A stretch of DNA of 64,000 nt from Salinisphaera japonica YTM-1 (GCF_003788585.1 NZ_AYKG01000012.1:106944-170943), one strand, 5' to 3'; shown: positions 9,801-19,601, counted from the stretch's first letter. A program made the numbers and translations. The notes: generated from the letters alone by a model not told the origin.

Positions 9801-9924
9801 CCCGCAGCGGCTCGGGCAGCTCGGGAATGGTCAGGGCAAACGTGCGCGACACGCTCGGCAGGATCTCGTCCTGAAAGGCCAACGCCCGGCGAGCCGAATG
9901 CGTCTGAAGAGGTGCTTGTGACAT
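6886..9924 (-). CDS. fused squalene synthase - squalene/hopene cyclase (1012 aa)
   Basis: One uninterrupted frame with two complete enzymes. Residues about 15-330 are a trans-isoprenyl synthase of the squalene-synthase type, with Asp-rich motif DTIEDD (55-60), the YCYFVAGVVGEML block (161-173) and a second motif DIWTD (210-214). Residues about 375-990 are a squalene-hopene cyclase with the protonating DLDD motif (745-748, catalytic Asp747) and QW-type repeats such as QSKNGG (780-785), QEADGSW (848-854) and QRADGSW (896-902). A 40-50 residue linker joins them. Together they would turn two farnesyl diphosphates into hopene or hopanol. The frame extends to 10017, but ATG 9924 has GGGAAG ten bases upstream and the extra 31 residues look non-conserved. 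A sequencing error removing a stop is conceivable but nothing suggests it. Confidence 0.92.
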   Translation of the reverse strand: MSQAPLQTHSARRALAFQDEILPSVSRTFALTIPELPEPLRVAIGNAYLLCRIADTIEDDAEMGRADKAAWHAAFVAVVETGQGASDFGARLAPLLCDETLAEERRLVENTDEVMTVTQGLGATRQQAVARCVRIMCDGMPEYEGAATVDGLPTLVHLDRYCYFVAGVVGEMLTTLFTDYEPGMGEHDAELNRLAVSFGQGLQMTNILKDIWTDRGRGVCWLPRDVFARHGFDLSTLTAGGSSDPAFAAGLSELIGLAHGHLRNALEYTLTIPGHQKGIRRFCLWAIGLALLTLRKIQNNPRFTDSRQVKVSRRSVQATVLTTNLAVSDDDRLRHLFHMTAADLPALTPKVAADPGAPINDLVELPANETLQAEAPPGLEEAIGAAVARLHADQKPDGHWCYECEADCTIPSEYILMMHFIGDVDQALQARIARFIRAKQAAHGGWPLYYGGDLDQSASVKSYYALKLAGDDVDAPHMVHAREAIRARGGAGNVNVFTLIALAQFGQVPWRAVPFIPVEVMLMPEASPFHLSKVSYWSRTVMVPLFILTSLRVMAKNPAGVNVRELFTVPPEQQRDFVPVDSPLQHFFKGLDAVGRSFEPLIPQFIRRRAIKKAETWIIERLNGTDGIGAIFPAMVNVYEALGELGYAADHPYRADTRKAIDDLIFDHGDAANVQPCVSPVWDTCLGGLALQEAAATGDTPAVRAGLDWLAARQVCDGPGDWRDFHPDLPGGGWPFQYANDHYPDLDDTAAVAWAMYNTGDHATYGRAITRAIDWLIGMQSKNGGIAAFDSDNNHEYLNAIPFADHGALLDPPTADVTARVLALAGRLRRAQDGPFIRRALAYIKREQEADGSWFGRWGTNYIYGTWSVLTAAETLGEDMRQDWIQRGVAYIKGMQRADGSWGEDQGSYWNPPRGRADIATSFQTAWAMLALMAAGERDSRALARGAAWLIAAQGEDGAWHDPEHTAPGFPRVFYLKYHGYTHYFPMWALARYRNSRAGVASPVSEPLEYDT

Positions 9925-10087
9925 GAACGAGCGACTTCCCAGTTTTTGAGCGGCCAAGATAGAGCTGGCCGGCGGTCGGATCGTCGAAGCGGCTTGCTTG
10001 ACGCTTTCCGGGATCAATGGCTAGCTAGCCCGCCACCGACTTCGCCGACGGCTTGTCCCGGCCGGCGGCAACAGTGATGAACCGCCG

Positions 10088-10978
10088 ATGGAACCCAATC
10101 AAGCGACGCATTATAGCCAACGCATCGAGCACGTGCTTGCTGCCTGCCTGCCGACCGACGATCGCGCGCCAGCGCGCCTGCATGAAGCCATGCGCTACGG
10201 CGCGCTCTCACCGGGCAAACGGGTGCGTCCGCGCCTGGTCTATGCCACGGCCACGGCCCTGGGTGTGCCGTTATCTCGTGTCGACGGGGCCGCGGCCGCC
10301 ATCGAGCTGATCCATGCCTACTCGCTGATCCACGACGACCTGCCCGCCATGGACGACGACGATCTGCGCCGCGGCCGGCCCACCACGCATAAAGCCTTTG
10401 ATGACGCCACGGCGATTCTGGCCGGTGATGCCCTGCAATCGCTGGCGTTTGAAATCGTGGCCACGCACGGTGGTCTGGATGATCGCCCCGCCGCTCGTGT
10501 GGCCGTCATGCGCTGTCTGGCCGCGGCGGTGGGCTCGCGCGGCATGGTCGGCGGCCAGGCCCTGGATATGGCCAGTGAGGCACGGACCGATGTGACCCTC
10601 GAGGATCTGGAAACCATCCATAACCTCAAGACCGGCGCTCTGCTCTCGGCCTGCGTGATGATGGCGGCCTCGGCGGCCGATGATCTGTCAGCCGATGTCA
10701 TCGACTGCCTGGAGATCTTCGCCCAGCGGATCGGCCTGGCCTTTCAGGTTCGTGACGACGTGCTGGACATCGAGGCCACCACCGAGCAGCTGGGCAAGCA
10801 ACAAGGCGCCGATCTGGCCCACGACAAGGCCACCTACCCGGCGCTGATGGGCCTTGCCGAGGCCAAGGCCTTCGCCGACCGGCTCTACACCGAAGCCACC
10901 GCCGCTCTTGACGTTCTAGGCGCACCGGCCGACGACCTGCGCGCCCTGGCCGCGGAGATCGTCAAACGCGATCACTGA
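10088..10978 (+). CDS. ispA: (2E,6E)-farnesyl diphosphate synthase
   Basis: 296-aa short-chain polyprenyl diphosphate synthase that condenses IPP with DMAPP and GPP to make FPP. The first Asp-rich motif is DDLPAMDD (83-90) and the second DDVLD (223-227); the GKRVRP block (43-48) binds IPP. The length fits IspA. It is divergent from the squalene synthase-cyclase gene, so the enzyme supplying FPP is encoded next to its consumer. In many proteobacteria ispA lies in an xseB-ispA-dxs cluster; here those neighbours are absent. No strong ribosome-binding site is visible before the ATG. Confidence 0.93.
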   Translation: MEPNQATHYSQRIEHVLAACLPTDDRAPARLHEAMRYGALSPGKRVRPRLVYATATALGVPLSRVDGAAAAIELIHAYSLIHDDLPAMDDDDLRRGRPTTHKAFDDATAILAGDALQSLAFEIVATHGGLDDRPAARVAVMRCLAAAVGSRGMVGGQALDMASEARTDVTLEDLETIHNLKTGALLSACVMMAASAADDLSADVIDCLEIFAQRIGLAFQVRDDVLDIEATTEQLGKQQGADLAHDKATYPALMGLAEAKAFADRLYTEATAALDVLGAPADDLRALAAEIVKRDH

Positions 10979-10994
10979 CGCCAGCGCCAGCGAT

Positions 10995-11042
10995 CAGCCC
11001 TGGCAGCCCTGGCAGCCCTGGTCAGCCCTGGTCAGTCCTGGT
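10995..11042. repeat. short tandem repeat, unit CAGCCCTGG(T)
   Basis: Five head-to-tail copies of a 9-10 base unit: two of 9 bases (10995-11012) then three of 10 (11013-11042), the last with one substitution (CAGTCCTGGT). The array starts just after the ispA stop and overlaps the stop codon of the convergent DUF4139 gene, whose final codons are made by the last unit. Copy number could vary by slippage. Confidence 0.85.
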
Positions 11043-12399
11043 CGATGACGAACCGATACGAGAACTCGGTCTGACCACCGGCCGGTATCGTCACCTGCCA
11101 GATCGGTGCCCCCTCGGTCCGCCCGGACGGTTTCGGCGTGCCCGGCGCCAGAAGCGCGTTATCCGGCAGGCGCTCGACGATACGCACCTGGCGTGACGTC
11201 CGGCTGGCGTTGAACAGCGTCATGCGCACACGACGCTCGCCGCTTGTCTCGGTGGCCGCGATCTCTCGCGTGGCCGTGATATCAAAGGCCTCGCCCAGCG
11301 TGAGATCGATCGGCGCGCCGTCGGGCACATCGTCCAGCGTGTCGCCGCCGAGAAGCTGGGCTCGGGCATCGGCGTCATAGATACGAATCAGGCCGGCCGG
11401 TAACGGCTTGTTCGTGCTGTTGTTGGCATGCAGGGCCAGCGTGGCGTGCTCGCGCGCGCCGCGCCCGGCGGCCGTGGCGTAGTGCGTGAACGTGGTGCGT
11501 CGTTTGGCATCCAACGTGAACGGCGCCATCAACGTCATGCCACGCGTGGCGCCAGCCGCGATATGCAGCCCGTTTTTCAGCGGGTAGCGATACAGCCCGC
11601 CCGTGGCCTCCGGCGCGCCGGGCTGAGCGTCGCCGGCCGCCCGGGATTTGCTGGCCATCATCATGACCGGCTGCGGCGCGTTGTAATCAGCCCGCTGGGG
11701 CTGACCGGCCACCAGCCAGGCCTGATCCGCATCGAGCGGACTGTCGCTCTGGTTGTCGATGATCGCCGAGGCGTTGACACGCAACGCGCCGGTCTTGGCA
11801 TCGAAGGTGCCGGTATAGCTGGCCTGCCAAGCCGGGGCGGCCCGCTGATACAGCAATGCCGCGGTCTGTTGGCCGCCGGTCTGGGCAGCGATATCCAGCG
11901 AGACCGCGCGCCGCGCGTCGTCCTCGGCCGCGGGCCAGCCGATCACCATCGGCGAGGACAGCGCGATACGCTCGATGCGGCCATCCACCCGAACCAGGGC
12001 CGCATCACCTTCCAGCGCTACAAGCGTTGCCTCGCGCCTCGTCTGACCCTCATCGCCGGCGCCGAGCGTGACGCGTTGGCCGATACGCGTGGCCAGGCCG
12101 CGGCCCGCGCTGGCCGCCACGTCAAAACCGGTCAATCGAAGCCCGTCGCCAACCAGCGCCAGGCTGGATGTTTCAGGCAGGGCCGCGACCGGCCAGCGCA
12201 CGGTCTGGGTGCCTTGTTCCAGTGTCAGCGAGCGCTGTGTCTGCATCACGGCCATGCCCTGGCTATACAACGTCATGGCCGTGCGGGTCGGGTCGCCAGC
12301 CGGGCCTTTAGTCTGGCCCGTCGCCTCGGGTGCGGCCTGTGCCGCCGCCAGGCCGCCGAGCGCGAGCGCGCCGGCCGTGAATAACGTCTTCGCCGTCAT
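11032..12399 (-). CDS. DUF4139 domain-containing secreted protein
   Basis: 455-aa protein starting with a signal peptide (MTAKTLFTAGALALGGLAAAQA). The body is predominantly beta: an N-terminal part with LYSQGMAVMQTQRSL near 45-60, a middle domain with IIDNQSD, and a C-terminal domain with TLFNASRTSRQVRIVERLP, typical of DUF4139 proteins. Its function is unknown. The frame is open 31 codons upstream to 12492, but ATG 12399 overlaps the ampG stop (ATGA) and begins the signal peptide. The stop lies inside a short tandem repeat. Confidence 0.82.
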   Translation of the reverse strand: MTAKTLFTAGALALGGLAAAQAAPEATGQTKGPAGDPTRTAMTLYSQGMAVMQTQRSLTLEQGTQTVRWPVAALPETSSLALVGDGLRLTGFDVAASAGRGLATRIGQRVTLGAGDEGQTRREATLVALEGDAALVRVDGRIERIALSSPMVIGWPAAEDDARRAVSLDIAAQTGGQQTAALLYQRAAPAWQASYTGTFDAKTGALRVNASAIIDNQSDSPLDADQAWLVAGQPQRADYNAPQPVMMMASKSRAAGDAQPGAPEATGGLYRYPLKNGLHIAAGATRGMTLMAPFTLDAKRRTTFTHYATAAGRGAREHATLALHANNSTNKPLPAGLIRIYDADARAQLLGGDTLDDVPDGAPIDLTLGEAFDITATREIAATETSGERRVRMTLFNASRTSRQVRIVERLPDNALLAPGTPKPSGRTEGAPIWQVTIPAGGQTEFSYRFVIDQD

Positions 12400-13796
12400 G
12401 TCGTGTCCTTGTTTCGTGGCTGGAAGATGACCAGCCCGGTAAGCAGGATGATTACCGGCAGGCCGATAAGCGCGGTATCGAAAAAGAACCACCCGTAACC
12501 GAACCGCTCGACCACCCAGCCCGAGAACCCGCCGACGAACTTGCCCGGCAAGGTCATCAACGAAGAAAACAGCGCGTATTGGGTCGCCGTGTAAGCGACA
12601 TTAGTCAGGCTGGATAAATAAGCGATGAACGCGGTCATGGCCATGCCGTTGGCCAGGTTCTCGATCGAGATCGTGGCCGCCAGATCCACAATGCCGGGCG
12701 CGCTCTGCAACGACAGCCACACGAACACCAGATTGGAGGCCGGCGAGATCACCGCCCCCACGAGTGCCGCGCGCAATACCCCGATACGCGCGACCAGCAC
12801 GCCGCCCAGTGCGGCCCCGGCCAGCACCATGATCAAGCCGAAGATCTTGGTCACGCTGGCGATCTGTTCCGGGCTGTAGCCGGCATCCAGATAGAACGGA
12901 TTGGACATGACCGCCAGCGTGATTTCACAGGCCCGGTACAGCCCCACCACAGCCAGAATGACCAGTGCTGCGCGCCCGTAGCGCGCCAGAAAATCCCAGA
13001 ACGGACAGATCACCGCACCGATGATCCAGCGCTGGGTGCGCTGGAGCCAGGCCGGCTGATGGGTGCGCGCGGCCAGCCAGTCCACGGCCCACTGCTCGCG
13101 CACGGCCATTTCGCCCTCCGCATCGACATCCGGCTCGCCGAGCAGCAGAACGGTGATCATGCCGATGCCCACGAGCGCGGCCATCACGACATAAGCCGTG
13201 GGCCAGGACGCACCGGCCGCGATATAGAACGAGCCCGCGCCGGCCACGAGCATGGCGATGCGATAACCCGCCAGGTAGGTCGCCGCCATCGCCCCCTGCT
13301 GATCGGTGGCCACGGCCTCGATGCGCCAGGCATCGATAGCGATATCCTGAATCGAGGAGGCAAAGGCCACCAGCAGACCGAACCAGGCCAGCGTGGACAA
13401 GGCCTCGACCGGATCGGTACCGGCCATCGAGAACAGCCCGAACATCAGCCCGGCCTGGGCGATGAGCATCCAGGAGCGTCGCTTGCCGAGCCATCGGCCC
13501 AGCCCCGGCACTCGGAACCGATCGATGAACGGTGCCAGCAGAAACTTGAACGAGTAGGTCAGCCCCAGCCACGAAAACAGCCCGATCGTGGTCTTGGACA
13601 CGCCCACCGTGGCCAGCCACGCCGACAGCGTGGAAAAGACGAGCAGGAACGGCAGCCCCGAGGAAAACCCCAGAAACCCCATGCCTACGACACGCGGGCG
13701 GGTATAGGTGAACAGCGCCGCCCGCCAGTCTCGTTTTCCGGCCTGAGCCGACGGTGCGCCGGCGTGCCCGCTCACACGAAACTCAGAGCGGGGCAT
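12396..13796 (-). CDS. ampG: muropeptide permease AmpG, MFS transporter
   Basis: 466-aa major-facilitator protein with about 12-14 hydrophobic helices. Family features are GFSSGLPFLLVFSTLSAWL near 43-61, SFKFLLAPFIDR and SSIQDIAIDAWRIE near 145-158. AmpG imports GlcNAc-anhydro-MurNAc peptides from the periplasm for cell-wall recycling. It sits between xthA (14-base overlap at the start) and the DUF4139 gene (4-base overlap at the stop), so the three are probably co-transcribed. MurU and AmgK, which act later in recycling, are encoded at 39670-41330. Confidence 0.9.
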   Translation of the reverse strand: MPRSEFRVSGHAGAPSAQAGKRDWRAALFTYTRPRVVGMGFLGFSSGLPFLLVFSTLSAWLATVGVSKTTIGLFSWLGLTYSFKFLLAPFIDRFRVPGLGRWLGKRRSWMLIAQAGLMFGLFSMAGTDPVEALSTLAWFGLLVAFASSIQDIAIDAWRIEAVATDQQGAMAATYLAGYRIAMLVAGAGSFYIAAGASWPTAYVVMAALVGIGMITVLLLGEPDVDAEGEMAVREQWAVDWLAARTHQPAWLQRTQRWIIGAVICPFWDFLARYGRAALVILAVVGLYRACEITLAVMSNPFYLDAGYSPEQIASVTKIFGLIMVLAGAALGGVLVARIGVLRAALVGAVISPASNLVFVWLSLQSAPGIVDLAATISIENLANGMAMTAFIAYLSSLTNVAYTATQYALFSSLMTLPGKFVGGFSGWVVERFGYGWFFFDTALIGLPVIILLTGLVIFQPRNKDTT

Positions 13797-14574
13797 CGTA
13801 ATCGATCGTCAGCGGGGCATGATCGGACAGCCGGGTTTCACGATAGACGTGCTCGGCCGTGGCCGTGGCAGCCAGGCCCGGTGTCGCCACGTGATAATCG
13901 ATACGCCAGCCCACGTTGTTGTCCCAGGCCGCGCCGCGCTGGGACCACCAGGTGAACTGATCCTCGTTCGGATTGACCCCGCGAAAGACATCCACCAGGC
14001 CGATCTCGTCGAACAGGCGATCCATCCAGGCGCGCTCGTGCGGCAAGAAACCGGAATTCTTCTTGTTGTTCTTCCAGTTCTTCAGATCGATTTCCTTGTG
14101 CGCGATATTCCAGTCGCCACAGACCAGATACTCGCCGGGGGCCGCGGCCTTGGCCTGCAACACATCGATGAAGTGCACCAGATAGCGCACCTTGGAATCC
14201 TGGCGATGATCGCCCGAGGAACCCGAAGGCGCATAGAGACTGGCGATACGCAGCGGGCCGTTGTCCTGCTCGAACACAGCCTCGATATACCGACCCTCGG
14301 CATCGAACTCCGGATGATCCATGCCGCGAATGACCTGATCCGGCGCGCGCTTGGTATAGATCGCCACGCCGGAATAGCCCTTGCGCGAGGTCGCCTCTTC
14401 ATAGAAACAGTGATAGCCAACCGGCCAGAAGGCCTCGATGCCCGCCAGCTGATGCTGTTGTGCCTTCAACTCCTGAATACAGACCACGTCCGGATCCTGG
14501 GCGGCCATCCACTCGAAAAAGCCTTTGCGCTGGGCGGCACGTATGCCGTTGGCGTTGAAGGACATCACCCGCAT
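13783..14574 (-). CDS. xthA: exodeoxyribonuclease III / AP endonuclease
   Basis: 263-aa enzyme of the exonuclease-endonuclease-phosphatase fold that incises abasic sites and removes 3' blocking groups. Catalytic positions are visible: Glu35 in IQELK, Tyr114 in SLYAPSG, Asp154 and Asn156 in CGDWNIA, and Asp251-His252 in LSDHAPL. The frame stays open far upstream into the divergent pyrE region; the Met at 14574 (MRVMSFNANGIR) is the family's normal N-terminus. It is divergent from pyrE and overlaps ampG downstream. Confidence 0.95.
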   Translation of the reverse strand: MRVMSFNANGIRAAQRKGFFEWMAAQDPDVVCIQELKAQQHQLAGIEAFWPVGYHCFYEEATSRKGYSGVAIYTKRAPDQVIRGMDHPEFDAEGRYIEAVFEQDNGPLRIASLYAPSGSSGDHRQDSKVRYLVHFIDVLQAKAAAPGEYLVCGDWNIAHKEIDLKNWKNNKKNSGFLPHERAWMDRLFDEIGLVDVFRGVNPNEDQFTWWSQRGAAWDNNVGWRIDYHVATPGLAATATAEHVYRETRLSDHAPLTIDYDAPL

Positions 14575-14658
14575 GACGCGTCTTCCTGTTGCTCGTGACT
14601 GACGTGATACGGCTCGCCGCATCGTCTCAAGGCTCTTATCATACGTGCTTGCCCATCG

Positions 14659-15327
14659 ATGACGGACCCCGTGCCCATGCCCGACACCGCCCGCGATCAT
14701 GCCCAGGATTTCCTGGCGCTGGCCGATGACTACAACGCGCTCAAATTTGGTGAATTCACGCTGAAATCCGGCCGTGTCAGCCCGTATTTCTTCAATATGG
14801 GCGAGATCGCCTCCGGCGCCGGCATGAAACGCCTGGCCGCGGCCTACGCCGCGACGCTGGCCGAGGCCGGCATCGACTACGACAGCCTGTTCGGCCCGGC
14901 CTACAAGGGCATCCCGCTGGTGGCCACCGTGGCCACCGCCCTGGCCGATCACGGTCATGACGTGGCGTTCACCTACAACCGCAAGGAAGCCAAGACCCAC
15001 GGCGAAGGCGGAACCCTCGTCGGGGCGCCGCTGGGCACGCGCGTGGTCATCGTCGATGACGTGATCACCGCCGGCACGGCCGTGCGCGAGGCCATCGCCA
15101 CCATCCGCGCCGCCGGCGCCGAGATCGCCGGCGTGCTCATCGCTCTGGATCGTCAGGAACGCGGTTCCGACGGCCGCTCCCCACTGGCAGCACTCGCCGA
15201 GGACGAAGGCATCCCGACGATCGCCGTGGCCACCCTGGCCGACGTGATCGCCTATGCCCGTGTCAACGGCCTGGGCGCGGAACAGATCGAGGCGATCGAA
15301 GGCTATCGCGCACGCTACGGCGTGTGA
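14659..15327 (+). CDS. pyrE: orotate phosphoribosyltransferase
   Basis: 222-aa type I phosphoribosyltransferase of pyrimidine synthesis (orotate + PRPP to OMP). The PRPP-binding motif VVIVDDVITAGT is at 129-140, the flexible catalytic loop YNRKEAKTHGEGG at 106-118, and the substrate block FTLKSGRVSPYFFN at 33-46. An in-frame Met at residue 7 (14677) is an alternative start. Its stop codon directly abuts the stop of convergent argB with no intervening base. Confidence 0.95.
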   Translation: MTDPVPMPDTARDHAQDFLALADDYNALKFGEFTLKSGRVSPYFFNMGEIASGAGMKRLAAAYAATLAEAGIDYDSLFGPAYKGIPLVATVATALADHGHDVAFTYNRKEAKTHGEGGTLVGAPLGTRVVIVDDVITAGTAVREAIATIRAAGAEIAGVLIALDRQERGSDGRSPLAALAEDEGIPTIAVATLADVIAYARVNGLGAEQIEAIEGYRARYGV

Positions 15328-16703
<1,376 letters not shown>

Positions 16704-16732
16704 GCGGCTCGGCAACGGGTGTTTGAAAAGAT

Positions 16733-17953
16733 TCAGGCGCGCTGGCCGGTTTTGTCGGCCAGGCGCTCGGCGATCTGGGCTATCAGGCGCTCGGCCAGCG
16801 CTGCCTTGGTGTCACGCTCGTAATACTGCGCGCCGGCCGCGTCGACCACGAACAGCGCGTTGTCGTCGCGGCCGAAGGCATCGTTGGGGCCCACGACGTT
16901 GCCGGCGATCATGGTCAGCCCCTTGCGGGCACGCTTGTCGCGGGCCGCGGCCTCCATATCGGTGGTCTCGGCGGCAAAGCCCAGGGTGAAAACCCGTGGG
17001 TAGTCGCGGGCGACGTCGGCGATGATGTCACGGGTGCGCACCAGACGGATCTCGGCATCGCCGTCGGATTTCTTGATCTTGTCGGTCGCGATATCGGCCG
17101 GGCGATAATCGGCCACGGCCGCGGCCCCGATGAAGACATCGGCGGCCTCGATTTCAGCCATCACCGCCGCGTGCATATCCGCGGCCGATTGCACATCGAC
17201 CCGGCGTACGCCTGCCGGCACGGCCAGCGTGGTCGGCCCGGACACCAGACAGACATGCGCCCCGGCGTGCGCCGCCGCGGCGGCCAGCGCATAGCCCATG
17301 CGCCCGGATGAGTGATTGGTCAGATAACGCACCGGATCCAGCGCTTCGCGGGTCGGCCCGGCGCTCACCAATACGTGCTGCCCGGCAAGCGGCCTGGCAC
17401 CGGCCGGCGCCATCCTCTCGGCGAGGGCGGCCACGATCGTGTCCGGCTCGCTCATGCGCCCGGCCCCGCTTTCGCGCTCGGCCAATGCGCCGGTATCCGG
17501 GCCGATACAGCTCACCCCGCGGGCGATGAGCGTATCCATATTGGCGCGCGTGGCCGGATGCGCCCACATGACGTGGTTCATGGCCGGGGCGACGATGATC
17601 GGCGCGGTGGTGGCCAGTGCGATCGTGGTGGCCAGGTCATCGGCCAGGCCGTTTGCCAGACGGGCCAGCACGTCGGCACTGGCCGGAGCCACGAGCATCA
17701 CATCCGCCCAGCGCGCCAGCTCGATATGGCCCATGTTGAGCTCGGCCGTCTCGTCCCAGAGATCATCGCGCACCGCGTGGGCGGACACTGCGGCCAGGGC
17801 CATGGGAGCCACGAAACGCTTGGCCGCAGCGGTCATCACCACCTGAACCTCAGCGCCGGCCGCAATCAGCTGGCGCACGAGGATCGGTGTCTTGTAGGCG
17901 GCGATGCTGCCGGTGATGGCCAGCAGCACCCGTTGTCGAGTCAGGCTTTGCAT
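16733..17953 (-). CDS. coaBC: bifunctional phosphopantothenoylcysteine decarboxylase / phosphopantothenate-cysteine ligase
   Basis: 406-aa two-domain flavoprotein of coenzyme A synthesis. The N-terminal CoaC part has ITGSIAAYK (13-21), catalytic His76 in [15 protein letters not shown] (123-126) and Cys149 in [10 protein letters not shown]. The C-terminal CoaB part has the [21 protein letters not shown] block and the lysine-rich DKIKKSDG. The frame is open another 16 codons, but Met at 17953 matches the normal N-terminus. It is divergent from radC. Confidence 0.95.
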   Translation of the reverse strand: MQSLTRQRVLLAITGSIAAYKTPILVRQLIAAGAEVQVVMTAAAKRFVAPMALAAVSAHAVRDDLWDETAELNMGHIELARWADVMLVAPASADVLARLANGLADDLATTIALATTAPIIVAPAMNHVMWAHPATRANMDTLIARGVSCIGPDTGALAERESGAGRMSEPDTIVAALAERMAPAGARPLAGQHVLVSAGPTREALDPVRYLTNHSSGRMGYALAAAAAHAGAHVCLVSGPTTLAVPAGVRRVDVQSAADMHAAVMAEIEAADVFIGAAAVADYRPADIATDKIKKSDGDAEIRLVRTRDIIADVARDYPRVFTLGFAAETTDMEAAARDKRARKGLTMIAGNVVGPNDAFGRDDNALFVVDAAGAQYYERDTKAALAERLIAQIAERLADKTGQRA

Positions 17954-18018
17954 GGCTTGATTGTACCCGGCGACGCGCCGTGGGGGATCGTCGTGACACA
18001 AACGATCGGGGGGAATCC

Positions 18019-18693
18019 ATGGGAATCAGAGACTGGCCGGCCAGCGAGCGGCCACGAGAGAAACTGCTGGCCCGCGGCGCTGGCGCGCTGTCCGACGCCG
18101 AGCTGCTGGCGATCTTCCTGCGCACCGGCGTGGCCGGCACGAGCGCGGTCGATCTGGCGCGTCAGATGCTCGTCGAATACGGCAGCCTGGATGCCTTGCT
18201 GGCGGCCGATTTGAAACGCTTCAGCGCGACCCGCGGGCTGGGTACGGCCAAGTTCGCCCAGCTTCAGGCCGTGCTCGAGATGGCACGGCGCCATGCCGGT
18301 GAAGCCTTCATGAGCCGCGATGTCCTGAGTGATCCCCAGGCCACGCGGGCCTACTTGTCGATGCATATGGCCCGCAGCGAACACGAGATCTTTGCCTGCC
18401 TGTTTCTGGACAACCGTAATCGCGTGATCGTGTTCGAGGAGCTGTTTCGCGGCACCATCGACGGCGCGGCCGTTTACCCGCGCGAAGTCGTCAAGGCGGC
18501 TTTAAGGCATAATGCCGCCGCCGTGATTCTGGCCCACAACCACCCGTCGGGCGTTGCCGAGCCCTCCGGGGCCGATCGCGATATCACGAAACGCCTGATC
18601 GCCGCCCTGGATCTGGTGGATATTCGCGTGCTGGATCACCTGGTTATCGGGCGTGAGAGCATCACCAGCCTGGCCGAGCGCGGAATGATGTAA
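18019..18693 (+). CDS. radC: RadC family JAB/MPN protein
   Basis: 224-aa protein with a helix-hairpin-helix N-terminal part and a C-terminal JAB/MPN fold. The JAMM metal-binding signature is perfect: His173-x-His175-x7-Ser183-x2-Asp186, in [14 protein letters not shown]. Its cellular role remains unclear despite the name. The start at 18019 ([16 protein letters not shown]) has GGGGGAA upstream; an in-frame ATG at 17980 is less likely. Divergent from coaBC, next to it as in E. coli. Confidence 0.93.
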   Translation: MGIRDWPASERPREKLLARGAGALSDAELLAIFLRTGVAGTSAVDLARQMLVEYGSLDALLAADLKRFSATRGLGTAKFAQLQAVLEMARRHAGEAFMSRDVLSDPQATRAYLSMHMARSEHEIFACLFLDNRNRVIVFEELFRGTIDGAAVYPREVVKAALRHNAAAVILAHNHPSGVAEPSGADRDITKRLIAALDLVDIRVLDHLVIGRESITSLAERGMM

Positions 18694-18735
18694 ACGACAA
18701 CCTTGAAGCTATCGAAACGATTGCTTAATTTTTCG

Positions 18736-18764
18736 TTGACATTGTCGAAGCGGCTTTCTATATT
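18736..18764 (+). promoter_or_regulatory. near-consensus sigma70 promoter for the outer-membrane protein gene
   Basis: TTGACA at 18736-18741, a 17-base spacer, and TATATT at 18759-18764. It lies about 47 bases upstream of the ATG at 18811 in a locally AT-rich stretch that contrasts with the GC-rich surroundings. The -35 box is a perfect match and the -10 box matches 5 of 6, so strong constitutive transcription is expected. Confidence 0.8.
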
Positions 18765-18810
18765 TCTAGTCGCTGGATTCCCCCTATCCGGCAACGAATT
18801 GGAGACCACC

Positions 18811-19509
18811 ATGAAAAAAGCCGCGTTTATCATTGGCGCCAGCATGATTCCCGCCGCTGCCTCGTTTGCAGCGCCGAGTTTCTTCACGTCAAGCGAAGAC
18901 ACAGACGGCCCGGGTTACACCTACGTTCAGGGACAATATATTCCGCAGGGCAAGCTTGAGAATGCCCAAGGCGGCGACGACAAGGATTACGACGGCTACG
19001 GCTTCGACGTGTCCTACGAGTTTCCCGCCAACCTGATCCTTCAGGGCGGCTATGATCGTCTGGAGCTGAGCAACAGCAGCATCGACGTCAACCGTGCGAA
19101 CGTCGGCCTGGGCACGCACTATTTCATCGACTACGGCGGTGCCGAAGATACCGGCGTGGACATCTACGGCCTGGGCAGCTACGAGCGCCTGGAGTTTCGT
19201 AATGCTGTCGGCGGCGACGATGCCACCGGCACGGGCTACAGCATCACGGCCGGTCTGCGCTGGATGGTTGATCCGCAGGTCGAGATCAACCCGCACGCCA
19301 AGTGGGTCGACTACGGCAGCATTTCCGGCGGCCAGGCCAGCTACGGCAGCCCGGACGGCTTCGAGTACGGCCTGCAGCTCGTCGGCTATCTCAGCGAAGA
19401 CCAGCATCTCGCTCTGACTGCCGGCTATGACCGTACCGACGTCGATTACGGCCCGCAGGACGCGAACTTTCGTAACGAAGTCAGCGTGGGCGCGCGTCTC
19501 AACTTCTAA
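18811..19509 (+). CDS. putative outer-membrane beta-barrel protein
   Basis: 232-aa exported protein: signal peptide MKKAAFIIGASMIPAAASFA, then alternating aromatic and polar beta-strand segments (YTYVQGQYIP, YGFDVSYEF, LILQGGYDRLEL, YGLGSYERLEF, HLALTAGYDR) and a terminal RLNF with C-terminal Phe, as in barrel proteins recognised by BamA. About 8-10 strands fit an OmpA/OmpW-like small barrel. ATG at 18811 has GGAGA just upstream and a strong promoter before that. A terminator follows, so it is monocistronic. It interrupts the usual radC-rpmB adjacency. Specific function unknown. Confidence 0.78.
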   Translation: MKKAAFIIGASMIPAAASFAAPSFFTSSEDTDGPGYTYVQGQYIPQGKLENAQGGDDKDYDGYGFDVSYEFPANLILQGGYDRLELSNSSIDVNRANVGLGTHYFIDYGGAEDTGVDIYGLGSYERLEFRNAVGGDDATGTGYSITAGLRWMVDPQVEINPHAKWVDYGSISGGQASYGSPDGFEYGLQLVGYLSEDQHLALTAGYDRTDVDYGPQDANFRNEVSVGARLNF

Positions 19510-19541
19510 GACGCTTAGAAGATTCGCGCTACCGCGCAAGA

Positions 19542-19568
19542 AAAACACCCCGCCCGGCGGGGTGTTTT
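19542..19568 (+). terminator. rho-independent terminator after the outer-membrane protein gene
   Basis: Stem AAAACACCCC (19542-19551) pairs with GGGGTGTTTT (19559-19568), extended inside by GC/GC pairs to a 3-base loop. The T-run is part of the 3' arm. Its symmetry would let it work in both directions. Confidence 0.9.
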
Positions 19569-19601
19569 CGTTGGCACGGGATAAAAGGTTGCAGATCCCG
19601 G

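Noticed and set aside
6886..9924. Two separate genes misread as one by a missing stop
   Set aside because: The linker keeps one frame without stop or frameshift and no ribosome-binding site with start is evident at the cyclase N-terminus, so I treat it as a true fusion.
10014..10211. 65-codon minus-strand frame upstream of the fusion gene
   Set aside because: It overlaps the ispA 5' end antisense and has no ribosome-binding site or conserved features.
13783..15000. Long N-terminal extension of xthA
   Set aside because: The part upstream of 14574 is antisense to pyrE and has no homology to the enzyme family.
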